64,000 nucleotides of DNA, from contig NZ_QWEZ01000001.1 in assembly GCF_003864255.1 (NCBI RefSeq), positions 806,001 to 870,000 on the forward strand, read 5' to 3'. Numbering within the stretch: the stretch's first letter is position 1; each line of letters begins with the position of its first letter. A program made the position numbers and the translations under genes. This stretch comes from Aestuariirhabdus litorea. Lineage in GTDB: Bacteria; Pseudomonadota; Gammaproteobacteria; Pseudomonadales; Aestuariirhabdaceae. This document shows, piece after piece, positions 33,367 to 42,337 of this stretch. A model generated the notes under the pieces. The model was not told the DNA's origin. It was given only the letters and a program-made list of their open reading frames with translations, and did no database searches.

Positions 33367-34833
33367 ATGAAACAGCAACCCCTGATCAGTAAATCGGCGC
33401 TGGCACAGCGATTTCGGGAAGTGATCAATCCCGCCTTTGTCATCGAGGACAGCGAAACCCAGAAGCCCTACGAGTGCGATGGGCTCTCGGTCTATACCGA
33501 GATGCCTCTGCTGGTAGTGCTGCCGGACACCGTGGCGCAGGTGCAGGAGGTGATGCGCATCTGCCACCATTATCAGGTACCGGTGATCGCCCGCGGAGCC
33601 GGGACCGGCCTCTGCGCCGGCGCCATGCCTAGCCCCGATGCGGTGGTGCTGTCGCTGGCCCGTTTCAACCGGATTCTGGAGATCGATCCCCGCAGCCGGA
33701 CTGCCCGGGTGCAGCCGGGGGTCCGCAATCTTGCGATCTCTGAAGCGGCGTCGGAGCAGGGGCTTTACTACGGCCCCGACCCCTCCTCCCAGATCGCCTG
33801 CACCATCGGTGGCAACGTGGCGGAAAATTCGGGCGGGGTGCACTGCCTCAAGTACGGTTTGACGGTCCACAATATCCTCGAGCTGGAGATGATTACCGTC
33901 GAGGGAGAGCGGGTAGTGGTCGGCTCCCAGGGGCTCGACAGTGCCGGCTACGACCTGATGGCCCTGATGACCGGCTCCGAGGGGCTGCTTGGGGTCGTCA
34001 CCGAGGTGCGGGTTCGTTTGCTGCCCACCCCCGAGGTGGCGCAGGTGGTGATGGTGGCCTTCGATTCCGTGCAAAAGGCGGGGGATGCGGTGGGTGGCAT
34101 TATCGCCGAGGGGATTATCCCGGCGGGGCTGGAGATGATGGACGGCTATGCCATCCAGGCCGCCGAAGCCTTCGCCAAGGCCGGCTACCCGGTGGAGGCC
34201 GAGGCGCTTCTGCTGTGCGAGGTGGACGGGACCCGCGAGGAGGTGGAGGAGCACCTTGCGCGGGTGGAGTCGCTGTTTGTGGAACTGGGGGCGATCGCGA
34301 CCCGGGTCTCCCACAATGAAGAGGAGCGTGCGCTGCTGTGGAAGGGACGTAAATCAGCCTTTCCCGCCGTCGGTCGCCTGTCTCCCGACTACTACTGCAT
34401 GGATGGCACCATTCCGCGCGGGCAACTGACCCATGTCCTCACCGAGATGCAGAAGCTCTCCGACCACTATGGTCTACGGGTAGCCAATGTGTTCCATGCC
34501 GGTGACGGTAACCTGCACCCGCTGATCCTGTTTGACGCCAATGTACCGGGCGAGCTGGAGAAGACCGAGGAGTTTGGCGCCCGCATCCTGGAGCTCTGTG
34601 TAGAAGTGGGTGGCTGTATTACCGGCGAGCACGGCGTAGGGGTGGAGAAGATTCGGCAGATGCACAGCCAGTTTAATGATCAGGAGCTGAGCCTGTTTCA
34701 CGCCATCAAACACGCCTTCGATCCCCGTGGAAGCCTTAATCCGGGCAAGGGCATCCCGGTGTTGAAACGCTGTCAGGAGTATCGCTCCCTTGACCATATC
34801 GATGAACCGTCCACGGCAGGGGGAACGCACTGA
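33367..34833 (+). CDS. glcD: Glycolate oxidase subunit GlcD (FAD-linked)
   Basis: 488 residues from the ATG at 33367, preceded by TAGGAG; the open frame upstream overlaps the hairpin. The N-terminal half is an FAD_binding_4 domain (VPVIARGAGTGLCAGAMPSP, IGGNVAENSGGVHCLKYGLT). The C-terminal half is FAD-oxidase-like, ending with the family signature GGCITGEHGVGVEKI. With GlcE and GlcF it oxidises glycolate to glyoxylate and passes electrons to the respiratory chain. The stop overlaps the glcE start. Confidence 0.96.
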   Translation: MKQQPLISKSALAQRFREVINPAFVIEDSETQKPYECDGLSVYTEMPLLVVLPDTVAQVQEVMRICHHYQVPVIARGAGTGLCAGAMPSPDAVVLSLARFNRILEIDPRSRTARVQPGVRNLAISEAASEQGLYYGPDPSSQIACTIGGNVAENSGGVHCLKYGLTVHNILELEMITVEGERVVVGSQGLDSAGYDLMALMTGSEGLLGVVTEVRVRLLPTPEVAQVVMVAFDSVQKAGDAVGGIIAEGIIPAGLEMMDGYAIQAAEAFAKAGYPVEAEALLLCEVDGTREEVEEHLARVESLFVELGAIATRVSHNEEERALLWKGRKSAFPAVGRLSPDYYCMDGTIPRGQLTHVLTEMQKLSDHYGLRVANVFHAGDGNLHPLILFDANVPGELEKTEEFGARILELCVEVGGCITGEHGVGVEKIRQMHSQFNDQELSLFHAIKHAFDPRGSLNPGKGIPVLKRCQEYRSLDHIDEPSTAGGTH

Positions 34834-35891
34834 TGACGGACCAGTTAGCTCAGATTATTGATCAGGTAAATACGGCCCGGCACAGCAACCGACCTCTGCT
34901 CATCAAGGGTGGCGGCAGTAAATCCTTTATGGGGCGTGCATCCTCTGAGGGCGATATCCTGGAGGTGTCCGGCCATCGCGGCATCGTCAACTACCAGCCG
35001 GTGGAGTTGGTACTGACGGCCCGTGCCGGAACCCCGATTCGTGACATCGAAGCGGCTCTGGATGAGCAGGGCCAGCGACTCAGTTTTGAGCCGCCCCTGT
35101 TTGGCGGCGAGGCCACCATCGGTGGCACCCTGGCCACCAACCAGTCCGGCCCGGGTCGACCCTGGCAAGGCTCGGTTCGGGACATGGTGCTGGGGGTGCG
35201 GCTGGTAAATGGCGAAGGGGAGCACCTGCGCTTCGGCGGGCAGGTGATGAAAAACGTAGCGGGTTACGACCTCTCCCGCTTCCAGGCCGGCGCCATGGGC
35301 ACCCTGGGTGTGATCACCGAGGTCAGCCTCAAGGTGCTCCCCAAACCCGCCTGTAGTCGAACCCTGCGCATTGAGTGCGATGCCCAGGAGGCGATCGATA
35401 CCATGAATCGCCTGGCGGGGACCCCCAAGCCCCTGACCGCCGCCTGCTGGCTCGACGGTGTGCTCTATCTCCGGCTGGAGGGGGCCTCCAGTGCCGTGGA
35501 GGGGACCATCGCCCAGTGGCCCGGCGCGGTATGGGAGGAGGTAGCTGATTTCTGGACCCGCCTGCGGGAGCAGCAGCTGGACTATTTTGAAGGCGACCAG
35601 CCCCTGTGGCGCTTCTCCATCAACTCGGCGGCGCCACAACTGGCGGCCGCCGGGCAGTTGATCGATTGGGGGGGCTCCCAGCGCTGGTTGCGGGGCGAGC
35701 AGGATAGTGAGGCGCTGCAGCACTGGGCCCGTGAGCAGGGGGGAAGTGTGGCCCTCTATCGAGGGGGCGACCGCCTTGGTGAGGTGAATCCCCCCCTGCC
35801 GGAGCCGATCCAGCGACTGCACCAGCGCGTGAAGCACGCGGTGGATCCCCACGGATTATTCAACCCCGGTCGGCTCTACAGCTGGTTGTAA
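34833..35891 (+). CDS. glcE: Glycolate oxidase subunit GlcE (FAD-binding)
   Basis: 352 residues, start overlapping the glcD stop by one base. An FAD_binding_4 domain fills the N-terminal part (PLLIKGGGSKSFMGR, GGEATIGGTLATNQSGPGRP, MKNVAGYDLSRFQAGAMGTL). The short C-terminal cap ends in RVKHAVDPHGLFNPGRLY. GlcE is the smaller FAD-domain paralogue of GlcD and is needed for glycolate oxidase activity. Length and order are as in other glc operons. Confidence 0.95.
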   Translation: MTDQLAQIIDQVNTARHSNRPLLIKGGGSKSFMGRASSEGDILEVSGHRGIVNYQPVELVLTARAGTPIRDIEAALDEQGQRLSFEPPLFGGEATIGGTLATNQSGPGRPWQGSVRDMVLGVRLVNGEGEHLRFGGQVMKNVAGYDLSRFQAGAMGTLGVITEVSLKVLPKPACSRTLRIECDAQEAIDTMNRLAGTPKPLTAACWLDGVLYLRLEGASSAVEGTIAQWPGAVWEEVADFWTRLREQQLDYFEGDQPLWRFSINSAAPQLAAAGQLIDWGGSQRWLRGEQDSEALQHWAREQGGSVALYRGGDRLGEVNPPLPEPIQRLHQRVKHAVDPHGLFNPGRLYSWL

Positions 35892-35907
35892 GGGGACGGA
35901 CAGAGAT

Positions 35908-37122
35908 ATGAAAACCCAGATTAGTGAACAGTACCGGGGCAGTGCCGAGGGGCAGGAAGCCGAGGCGATCCTGCGCAGTTGCGTACACTGTGGCTTTTGT
36001 ACAGCCACTTGCCCGACCTATCAGGAACTTTGCGACGAGCGGGACGGTCCCCGCGGTCGTATCTATTTGATCAAGCAGCTGCTGGAGGGGGGGGAGGTGA
36101 CCGACCGTACCCGAACCCACCTCGACCGCTGCCTCACCTGTCGCAGCTGCGAAACCACCTGTCCCTCCGGGGTCAAGTACGGCCGCCTGGTGGATATCGG
36201 GCGTGGTCTTATGGAGCAGTCGCTGCCCCGCAGTCCGGCTCAGCGGGCGATTCGCTGGGCCCTGCGACAGGTGTTGCCCTATCGCAACCGCTTCGGCCCG
36301 CTGCTGAAATTGGGGCAGGTGATGCGGCCGCTGTTGCCATCGGCCCTCAAGGCCAAAGTGCCCCCGACCCAGAGCGCATCACCCTGGCCCACCCGCAGCC
36401 ATCCCCGGCGCATGCTGGCGTTGCAGGGCTGTGCCCAACCAGCGGCAACACCCAACACCCTGGCGGCCACCGCTCGCGTACTCGACCGGCTGGGGATCTC
36501 GCTGGTGGTGGCTCCGGAAGCCGGCTGTTGTGGCGCTGTGAGCTACCACCTGGCCGCCCACAGCGAGGGGCTGGACTTTATGCGTCGTAACATTGATGCC
36601 TGGTGGCCTGCCGTGGAAGCGGGCGCCGAGGCGATCCTGATAACCGCCAGCGGTTGTGGCGCGATGGTGGAGGAGTATGGCCACCTGCTACGGGATGATC
36701 CTGCCTACGCCGAGAAGGCGCGTCGAATCAGCGAGCTGTGTCGGGATATCAGTCAGGTTCTGGCGGCGGAGGATCTTTCGGTGCTGGCCCTCAAGGGCGG
36801 CCAGGAGCGCATCGCCGTTCACTGCCCCTGCACCCTGCAGCATGCCCTCAAACAGCCCCAGACCGTACAGAAGATCCTGCGTTCAGTCGGCTTCGAGCTG
36901 ACCCAGACCCGTGACAACCACCTCTGCTGTGGCTCGGCAGGCACCTATTCGATCCTGCAGCCGGAAATGAGCCAGACCCTGCTGGGCAATAAGCTGGAGG
37001 CCCTCACAATGGATAATCCGGATCGTATTGTGACTGCGAATGTCGGCTGCCAACTGCACCTGCAGAGCCGCGCGCAACAACCGGTTTCCCACTGGATTGA
37101 ACTGCTCGACCAGCCGGGTTGA
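35908..37122 (+). CDS. glcF: Glycolate oxidase iron-sulfur subunit GlcF
   Basis: 404 residues. Two 4Fe-4S motifs lie in the N-terminal part: CVHCGFCTATCP (Cys 25, 28, 31, 35) and CLTCRSCETTCP (Cys 75, 78, 81, 85). Two cysteine-rich CCG-type domains follow, visible as PEAGCCGAVSYHL and NHLCCGSAGTYS. It carries electrons from the flavin subunits towards the quinone pool at the inner membrane. It starts 16 bases after glcE, and its stop overlaps the IclR start. Confidence 0.96.
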   Translation: MKTQISEQYRGSAEGQEAEAILRSCVHCGFCTATCPTYQELCDERDGPRGRIYLIKQLLEGGEVTDRTRTHLDRCLTCRSCETTCPSGVKYGRLVDIGRGLMEQSLPRSPAQRAIRWALRQVLPYRNRFGPLLKLGQVMRPLLPSALKAKVPPTQSASPWPTRSHPRRMLALQGCAQPAATPNTLAATARVLDRLGISLVVAPEAGCCGAVSYHLAAHSEGLDFMRRNIDAWWPAVEAGAEAILITASGCGAMVEEYGHLLRDDPAYAEKARRISELCRDISQVLAAEDLSVLALKGGQERIAVHCPCTLQHALKQPQTVQKILRSVGFELTQTRDNHLCCGSAGTYSILQPEMSQTLLGNKLEALTMDNPDRIVTANVGCQLHLQSRAQQPVSHWIELLDQPG

Positions 37123-37940
37123 TGCCCGTGGTGGAGCATCGAAAAGTCGTGGCAGGGAAACGGGGCAAGAGCGGGCAGGTACAATCCCTGTCCCGCGCTT
37201 TCCAGCTGCTGATGCGCCTGTCGGAAGATGAGATGGGCTTTACTTTGTCGGAGCTGGCAAGCCTCGAGCAGCTCCCCCCCTCCACCGTGCACCGTCTGCT
37301 CAATAGCATGCGGCAACTGGGTTTTACCGAGCTGGATGAGTCCCGTGGCCGGTGGAGTGTGGGTATCAACGCTTTTCGCTGCGGCAACGCCTACCTCAAG
37401 AAGCGTGATTTTATCGCCCAGTCGCGCGCAGTCATGAAACGGTTGGTGGAACAAACCGGCGAAACCTCCAATCTTGGGGTGTTGCGTGATGCTGAGGTGG
37501 TGTTTGTGGGGCAGGTGGAATGCCAGGCCGTGATGCGTATGGTGGTACGGGTAGGCAGCAGTGGCCCGATTCATGCCAGTGGCGTGGGTAAGGCGCTGCT
37601 GTCGGCCCTTCCGATGACTGAAGCCCTGAAGCTGTTGGGTCGGAGTGGCATGACGGCGCTTACCCCCCGCACCCTGACCACCCAGGCTGCTTTCAGTGAA
37701 GAGCTGCGGGCCATTCGCTTGCGCGGTTACTCCATCGATGACGAGGAGCAGAACGAAGGGCTGCGCTGTATAGCGGCCAATGTCTATGACGAGTTCGGCA
37801 TGGCTCTGGCGGCGGTCTCCATCTCCGGGCCCACGGTCCGGGTGCAGCAGCAGCGGGTTGCCGAACTGGGGGCCCAGGTAGTGGCCGCGGCGGATGAGAT
37901 TACCCACCTGATCGGCGGGTGCAGACCCGAGGGGCAATAA
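37122..37940 (+). CDS. IclR-family transcriptional regulator, likely regulator of the glc genes
   Basis: 272 residues from the ATG at 37122, overlapping the glcF stop by one base; the frame continues only to a TTG at 37119. Winged HTH at about 18-80 (FTLSELASLEQLPPSTVHRL). The IclR effector domain follows (GPIHASGVGKALLSALPMTE, GYSIDDEEQNEGLRCIAANV). Because it is translationally coupled to glcF, it would be made with the operon it probably regulates. In E. coli the glc operon uses the GntR-type GlcC instead, so this is a replacement or an additional layer. Confidence 0.9.
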   Translation: MPVVEHRKVVAGKRGKSGQVQSLSRAFQLLMRLSEDEMGFTLSELASLEQLPPSTVHRLLNSMRQLGFTELDESRGRWSVGINAFRCGNAYLKKRDFIAQSRAVMKRLVEQTGETSNLGVLRDAEVVFVGQVECQAVMRMVVRVGSSGPIHASGVGKALLSALPMTEALKLLGRSGMTALTPRTLTTQAAFSEELRAIRLRGYSIDDEEQNEGLRCIAANVYDEFGMALAAVSISGPTVRVQQQRVAELGAQVVAAADEITHLIGGCRPEGQ

Positions 37941-37987
37941 TCTGCTAGGATTCCCGCTCGGTTACAAAGCGTAACTGCCATAACAAA

Positions 37988-38027
37988 GGCTCTAGAGGGC
38001 CTGAACAGAGACAGGGGGCCCAGAGCC
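37988..38027 (+). other. Long leader hairpin before the crotonase gene
   Basis: GGCTCT (37988-37993) pairs with AGAGCC (38022-38027), and inside it GGGCC (37997-38001) pairs with GGCCC (38017-38021). The loop is about 15 bases and a 3-base bulge separates the two stems. No U-run follows; an A-rich stretch and the start codon at 38050 come next. It could stabilise the mRNA or tune translation of the crotonase. Confidence 0.5.
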
Positions 38028-38049
38028 CCAGCAGCGGAGCAAAAAAAGA

Positions 38050-38739
38050 ATGAGTGAACTCGTTAACTTGCAACTCGATGGCAAGGTGGCCACCGTCACC
38101 CTCAACAATGGCAAGGTCAATGCGATCTCCCCCGAGGTGATTGTGCAGCTCAATGAGGCCCTTGACCGGGTGGAAGCGGCGGGCGCCGTTCTGGTGTTGG
38201 CTGGCTCTCCGGGTATCCTTTCCGGTGGTTATGACCTGCGGGTAATGGGCAGCGGAGCCGATGCAGCTATTGCACTGGTGAGCGCCGGCTCTACCCTTGC
38301 CCGACGACTGCTCTGCTTCCCCACGCCGGTCGTGGTGGCCTGCGAGGGCCATGCGGTTGCCAAGGGGGCGTTTTTGCTTCTGTCCGGAGACCTGCGCATC
38401 GCAGCAGACGGCGATTTCAAGATTGGCCTCAACGAGGTGGCGATCGGTATGACCATGCACCATGCCGGCATTACCCTGGCTCGCCAGCGGCTGACACCGG
38501 CAGCCTTTGAGCGGGCGGTGGTGCTGGCGGAGATGATGGATCCAAAGCAGGCGCAAATCGCCGGCTTTGTGGACCAGGTTGTTCCTGCGGCGTCGGTGCT
38601 GGCTACGGCCCAGCAGGCGGCCCAGGTTCTCTCCCGGCTGGATATGAAAGCCCATTACCAGACCAAGCTGAAGACCCGCAAGGCATTGCTCGACACCCTG
38701 GACCAGGCGATTGAGCTGGATAAGCAGCAGTTGATCTAA
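38050..38739 (+). CDS. Crotonase-family enoyl-CoA hydratase/isomerase-like protein
   Basis: 229 residues, a single crotonase domain that is short for the family because the C-terminal region is reduced. Oxyanion-hole segments are LAGSPGILSGGYDLRVM and CEGHAVAKGAFLLLSGDLRI. The first catalytic glutamate of enoyl-CoA hydratases (in GGGCEL) is missing here (KGAFLL), whereas the second position is kept in FKIGLNEVAIGM. It may therefore be an isomerase, a hydrolase or another crotonase. It stands alone, 109 bases downstream of the IclR gene, and the substrate is unknown. Confidence 0.87.
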   Translation: MSELVNLQLDGKVATVTLNNGKVNAISPEVIVQLNEALDRVEAAGAVLVLAGSPGILSGGYDLRVMGSGADAAIALVSAGSTLARRLLCFPTPVVVACEGHAVAKGAFLLLSGDLRIAADGDFKIGLNEVAIGMTMHHAGITLARQRLTPAAFERAVVLAEMMDPKQAQIAGFVDQVVPAASVLATAQQAAQVLSRLDMKAHYQTKLKTRKALLDTLDQAIELDKQQLI

Positions 38740-38780
38740 GCGTTGAGCTCAGCGGCCGCGCCGAGATGCGGGGCCGCTGG

Positions 38781-40832
38781 CTAGGCGAGGGCTGAGCGGC
38801 TGGGGGTGTGTTGCCTGGAATCACTCCTTTGGAGCGGAATCTGGATATTGATATGGATCCCTTTGCCTGGCAGGCTCTGAACGTTGATCGTGCCTTTGAG
38901 GGATTCGGTGACCAGGTTGTACACCAGGTGCATTCCCAGTCCGGTATTACCGGCAGCACGGCGGGTCGTAAAGAAGGGCTCAAACATGCGTGATAACTGC
39001 TCCTCCTCCATACCGCTACCATTATCGCAGTAGTGGATCAGCAGACACTCCCCACTGAGGTTGCAATGGACCTTAATGATGCCTTTGTCCTGCTCGGAGA
39101 AACCGTGCTGTAGCGAGTTGATCACCAGATTGCTGAACACCTGGTAAAGGGCACCGGGGTTGGTGGTGATGGAGATAGAGGGGTCGCACTCCAGTTGAAC
39201 TTCATGGGGTGTCTTTTTGAGGAGTGGGCGGAGGCTGACCAGCATCTCATGGAGATAGTTGCTGAGCCTAATGGTCCGTATCGAACTCGTGCTCTGATCC
39301 ACCGACACCTGCTTGAAGCTGGCGGTCAACTCGGCTGCACGGCTGAGGTTTTTAAGCAGAATCTGGGTGCCTTCGGTGGCGGTGTCGAGATATTTTTTCA
39401 ACTCCGAACGCGACAGGGTCTGTTGTTCAAAGGAGTGGATCAATTGTTGGGTACAGCCGTGCAAGTGCGAGGCAGCGGTGACGCCTATGCCCACCGGCGT
39501 ATTGATCTCATGGGCAATTCCGGCGACCATGCTGCCCAGCGCTGACAGTTTTTCGGCGCTGATCAGCTGCTGCTGGGCCTGCTTGAGCTGGGTAAAGTCG
39601 CTGCCGGTCCCCTGATAACCGGCAAAACTGCCATCGACATTGTAAAAGGGGGAGCCACTGATCTTGATGGAAAAGGGATCCCCATCGGACTTGATCCCGC
39701 TGTATTCAAACTCCTTGAAGGGCTGGTGGTTGTGGATCTGTTGCAGGAGTTTTTGCCAGTCGGAACTGCTCGTGTTACCGCCACCCTGTTGGACAAACTG
39801 TTCACGGGTTTTGCCCAGTATCTCTTCCGGACGGTATCCCATCACCTCGTAGAAGCGCGGTGACAGGTAGATAAAGCGGTGCTCGGAGTCGGTTTCCCAG
39901 ATCCAGTCCGAGGCTGATTCGACGATGTTACGCAAGCGCTCGGCACTGCTCTCCAGCTCCCGCTCTAGCTTAACCTGGGCAGTCACATCGTGGCCGGCCC
40001 CCCGATACCCGATAAATTTTCCTTGGTCGTCAAAGCGTGCCTTGCCGCTGACCCGATAATGGATGACCCTGTCGCCGAGGCGCACGGCGTACTGAAAACC
40101 ATGGAAATCCTGGTGCGCCTCCATTGTCTGCTGGTGGGCACGCCACTCCTCGGGTTTCGCTTCGGCCAGCAAGGGGGTGAAGAGCTCCCACCGTGTTTTA
40201 CCAAATACCTGCTCTGGCCCTAACCCCAGTTTTTTCAGTATGTGCTCGGAGATATAGGTGAACCGGAGTTCGGCGTCGGTTTCCCAGATGGAGTCGAACA
40301 TGAAATCGGCGATATCCAGCAGGCGTTCACGCTGCTGTTGCAGTTGTGCTTCAGCCTCCAATCGCCCGCTGCGGGCGCTCTGCAGATGCTCCGTCTGGAG
40401 GGTGAGGGCCTGCTTGAGTTGCTGCTGGTCGCGCCGGATGATGTGCTGCTCCTTCAGCATCACCTCCACACAGGTACGAACAATAGCGGCATAATTGCGA
40501 GCCTGCGCCAATGGAGCTGCCACCCCCAGGCAGAATACCGGTGTGCCCTCAATGCGGACCGGTAGATTACATCCCTCAAGCATGTAATCGGAGTTGGCTG
40601 CCATCTCGGCAGTTACCTCCAGTTCATTCACCTCTCCGCTGAGAACACGCGAGGATCCTTCGTGGGGTTGGCCGGCGCGCCCCTCAATCGAGGAGGCTAC
40701 CACGATCCCGGTTCCGGCCATGATGCTGATCTGGCAGGGAACCTGGGCAGCCACTTCGCGGCAGATGCTGCTCAGGGCCTCTATCTCGATACAGAGACCT
40801 GCTTCCTGCTGTAGGGGGGGGGATGATGCCAT
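38781..40832 (-). CDS. Cytoplasmic histidine kinase with CdaR-like sugar-diacid recognition domain and two PAS domains
   Basis: 683 residues without a TM helix. Residues about 15-130 match the sugar-diacid recognition domain of CdaR regulators: IMAGTGIVVASSIEGRAG, HEGSSRVLSGEV, EGCNLPVRIEGTPVFCLGVA and YAAIVRTCVEVMLKEQ. A short coiled coil and two PAS domains follow (about 165-285 and 295-415), then the dimerisation domain (GSMVAGIAHEINTPVGIG) and ATPase (NTGLGMHLVYNL). No receiver domain or response-regulator gene is adjacent. The sensory domain binds glycerate- or glucarate-like acids in CdaR; a link with the nearby glycolate operon is plausible but unproven. Confidence 0.88.
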   Translation of the reverse strand: MASSPPLQQEAGLCIEIEALSSICREVAAQVPCQISIMAGTGIVVASSIEGRAGQPHEGSSRVLSGEVNELEVTAEMAANSDYMLEGCNLPVRIEGTPVFCLGVAAPLAQARNYAAIVRTCVEVMLKEQHIIRRDQQQLKQALTLQTEHLQSARSGRLEAEAQLQQQRERLLDIADFMFDSIWETDAELRFTYISEHILKKLGLGPEQVFGKTRWELFTPLLAEAKPEEWRAHQQTMEAHQDFHGFQYAVRLGDRVIHYRVSGKARFDDQGKFIGYRGAGHDVTAQVKLERELESSAERLRNIVESASDWIWETDSEHRFIYLSPRFYEVMGYRPEEILGKTREQFVQQGGGNTSSSDWQKLLQQIHNHQPFKEFEYSGIKSDGDPFSIKISGSPFYNVDGSFAGYQGTGSDFTQLKQAQQQLISAEKLSALGSMVAGIAHEINTPVGIGVTAASHLHGCTQQLIHSFEQQTLSRSELKKYLDTATEGTQILLKNLSRAAELTASFKQVSVDQSTSSIRTIRLSNYLHEMLVSLRPLLKKTPHEVQLECDPSISITTNPGALYQVFSNLVINSLQHGFSEQDKGIIKVHCNLSGECLLIHYCDNGSGMEEEQLSRMFEPFFTTRRAAGNTGLGMHLVYNLVTESLKGTINVQSLPGKGIHINIQIPLQRSDSRQHTPSRSALA

Positions 40833-41090
40833 TCAGGGAGTATCCAGCTTATGGCTACCATCGCACAGGGGTGCGGTAGCGGTTTGCTTGCAGAGACAGA
40901 AAAAAACCCGGGTATTCTGGGTGGCTTCGTAGGGCAGGGGGGAGAGGCCGGTTCCCTGATGGGAACCGTCACAAAAGGGTTGTTTGGCGCTACGGCCACA
41001 GGCACACCAGAAGTAGCGCTTCCCCTGGGTGACCTCCACGGCTACGGGGGCATTACCGGCACGGACAGCATCACTCATCTCAAACTCCAT
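40833..41090 (-). CDS. CDGSH iron-sulfur domain protein
   Basis: 85 residues from the ATG at 41090 (AGGA 9 bases upstream). Two CDGSH motifs occur, CACGRSAKQPFCDGSH and CLCKQTATAPLCDGSH, each with three Cys and one His to hold a labile 2Fe-2S cluster. This tandem layout is common in bacterial CDGSH proteins and points to redox or cluster-transfer roles. The stop directly abuts the start of the diacid-sensing kinase, so the two genes may be cotranscribed. Confidence 0.92.
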   Translation of the reverse strand: MEFEMSDAVRAGNAPVAVEVTQGKRYFWCACGRSAKQPFCDGSHQGTGLSPLPYEATQNTRVFFCLCKQTATAPLCDGSHKLDTP

Positions 41091-41164
41091 CGGCACTTTT
41101 CCTAGAGCATAGTCCAAGGTGAAGTGTTGGCACCAGAGTGGTGCGCCCTGGCGCAGCGGGTGGG

Positions 41165-42163
41165 TTATTGCGCGAGCATTCGAAGTGCTGTGTCGAGCAT
41201 GCGGTTGGAGTAGCCCCACTCATTATCGTACCAGGCCATCACCTTCACCTGTCGCCCGCAGACTCGGGTTTGAGGGGCGTCGAAGCAGGCGGAATGAGGG
41301 TTGTGGTTAAAGTCGATGGAAACCAGGGGGCGCTCGTTGTAGTCGAGTACAGCGGAGTGGCTGGCGGCGTCACCCATGATCTGGTTGATCTCCTCCACAC
41401 TGGTATCGCGGGCGGCAATAAAGGAGAGGTCGACCACAGAGACGTTCAGGGTGGGTACGCGCAGGGCCTGGCCGTCCAGGCGACCCGCCAGCTCGGGCAG
41501 TACCAGTCCAACCGCGGCGGCAGCGCCGGTTTTGGTGGGAATGATGGACTGGAAAGCGGCGCGGGCCCGGTAGGGGTCGCGGTGATAGGCATCGGAGACG
41601 TGCTGGTCATTGGTAACGGCGTGGATGGTGGTCATTAGCCCGTTGACCACACCGATATGGTCATTGAGAACCTTTAACACTGGTGCCAGGCAGTTGGTGG
41701 TGCAGGAGGCGTTGGAAACGATGCGGTGCTCCGCTTTCAGTATATGGTCATTGACGCCATAGACGATGGTGGCGTCGACCTCCTTGGCCGGTGAGGAGAT
41801 CAGCACCCGGCGGGCGCCGGCGTTGAGGTGGGCTGAGGCGGCCTCACGGGTTTTAAAGCGGCCACTGCACTCCAGCACCAGGTCAATGCCGAGACGATCC
41901 CAGGGCAGGGCGGCCGGGTCGGGTTCGTTTAATAGCGCGATGCGGTCCCCCATCAGGCTCAAGCTTTCCTGGTCGTGATCGACAGTGCCGCCCATGCGGC
42001 CGTGCACGGAATCGTACTGGAGAAGGTGGGCGTTGATGGCGGGATCGCCCAGGTCATTGATGGCGACCACCTGCAGCTGCTGGCGGTAGCCGTTTTCATA
42101 GAGGGCGCGCAATATCGTACGGCCGATGCGGCCAAAACCATTAATAGCAATTCGAAGGGTCAT
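41165..42163 (-). CDS. gap: Glyceraldehyde-3-phosphate dehydrogenase, Pseudomonas GapA type
   Basis: 332 residues from the ATG at 42163; the frame is open upstream but unlike the family. NAD-binding [19 protein letters not shown], catalytic [12 protein letters not shown], and the C-terminal [15 protein letters not shown] are all present. Segments such as [20 protein letters not shown] and the [19 protein letters not shown] region follow Pseudomonas GapA and not erythrose-4-phosphate dehydrogenase. It oxidises glyceraldehyde 3-phosphate to 1,3-bisphosphoglycerate. Two 19-bp direct repeats lie 85-145 bases upstream and may be regulator sites. Confidence 0.94.
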   Translation of the reverse strand: MTLRIAINGFGRIGRTILRALYENGYRQQLQVVAINDLGDPAINAHLLQYDSVHGRMGGTVDHDQESLSLMGDRIALLNEPDPAALPWDRLGIDLVLECSGRFKTREAASAHLNAGARRVLISSPAKEVDATIVYGVNDHILKAEHRIVSNASCTTNCLAPVLKVLNDHIGVVNGLMTTIHAVTNDQHVSDAYHRDPYRARAAFQSIIPTKTGAAAAVGLVLPELAGRLDGQALRVPTLNVSVVDLSFIAARDTSVEEINQIMGDAASHSAVLDYNERPLVSIDFNHNPHSACFDAPQTRVCGRQVKVMAWYDNEWGYSNRMLDTALRMLAQ

Positions 42164-42247
42164 AGGGGTTCCTTGTCGCAGGCTCTGTGCCTGGGCCCAG
42201 CGGGCCAGTATCCTTGATGGGGTCTCCAGAGTGGCTGGGTGGCCCAG

Positions 42248-42308
42248 CGCTGAGTTTACCCCGCTTGCGACAAAATTAGACCCTGTTTCCGCTGAATTTA
42301 TCCCGCTT
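42248..42308. repeat. Two 19-bp direct repeats upstream of gap, 42-bp period
   Basis: CGCTGAGTTTACCCCGCTT (42248-42266) and CGCTGAATTTATCCCGCTT (42290-42308) differ at two positions. Their starts are 42 bases apart, four DNA helix turns, so a protein bound to both would lie on one face. They sit between the gap start (42163, minus strand) and the cupin stop, where the gap promoter must be. Confidence 0.6.
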
Positions 42309-42337
42309 CCGGTCAATGCTCCAGGGCCTTGGTGGAC

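Noticed and set aside
33181-34314. 377-codon minus-strand open frame across glcG and glcD
   Set aside because: The opposite strand encodes two clear glc proteins; composition (His/Gly/Leu/Gln-rich) is typical of antisense frames in GC-rich DNA.
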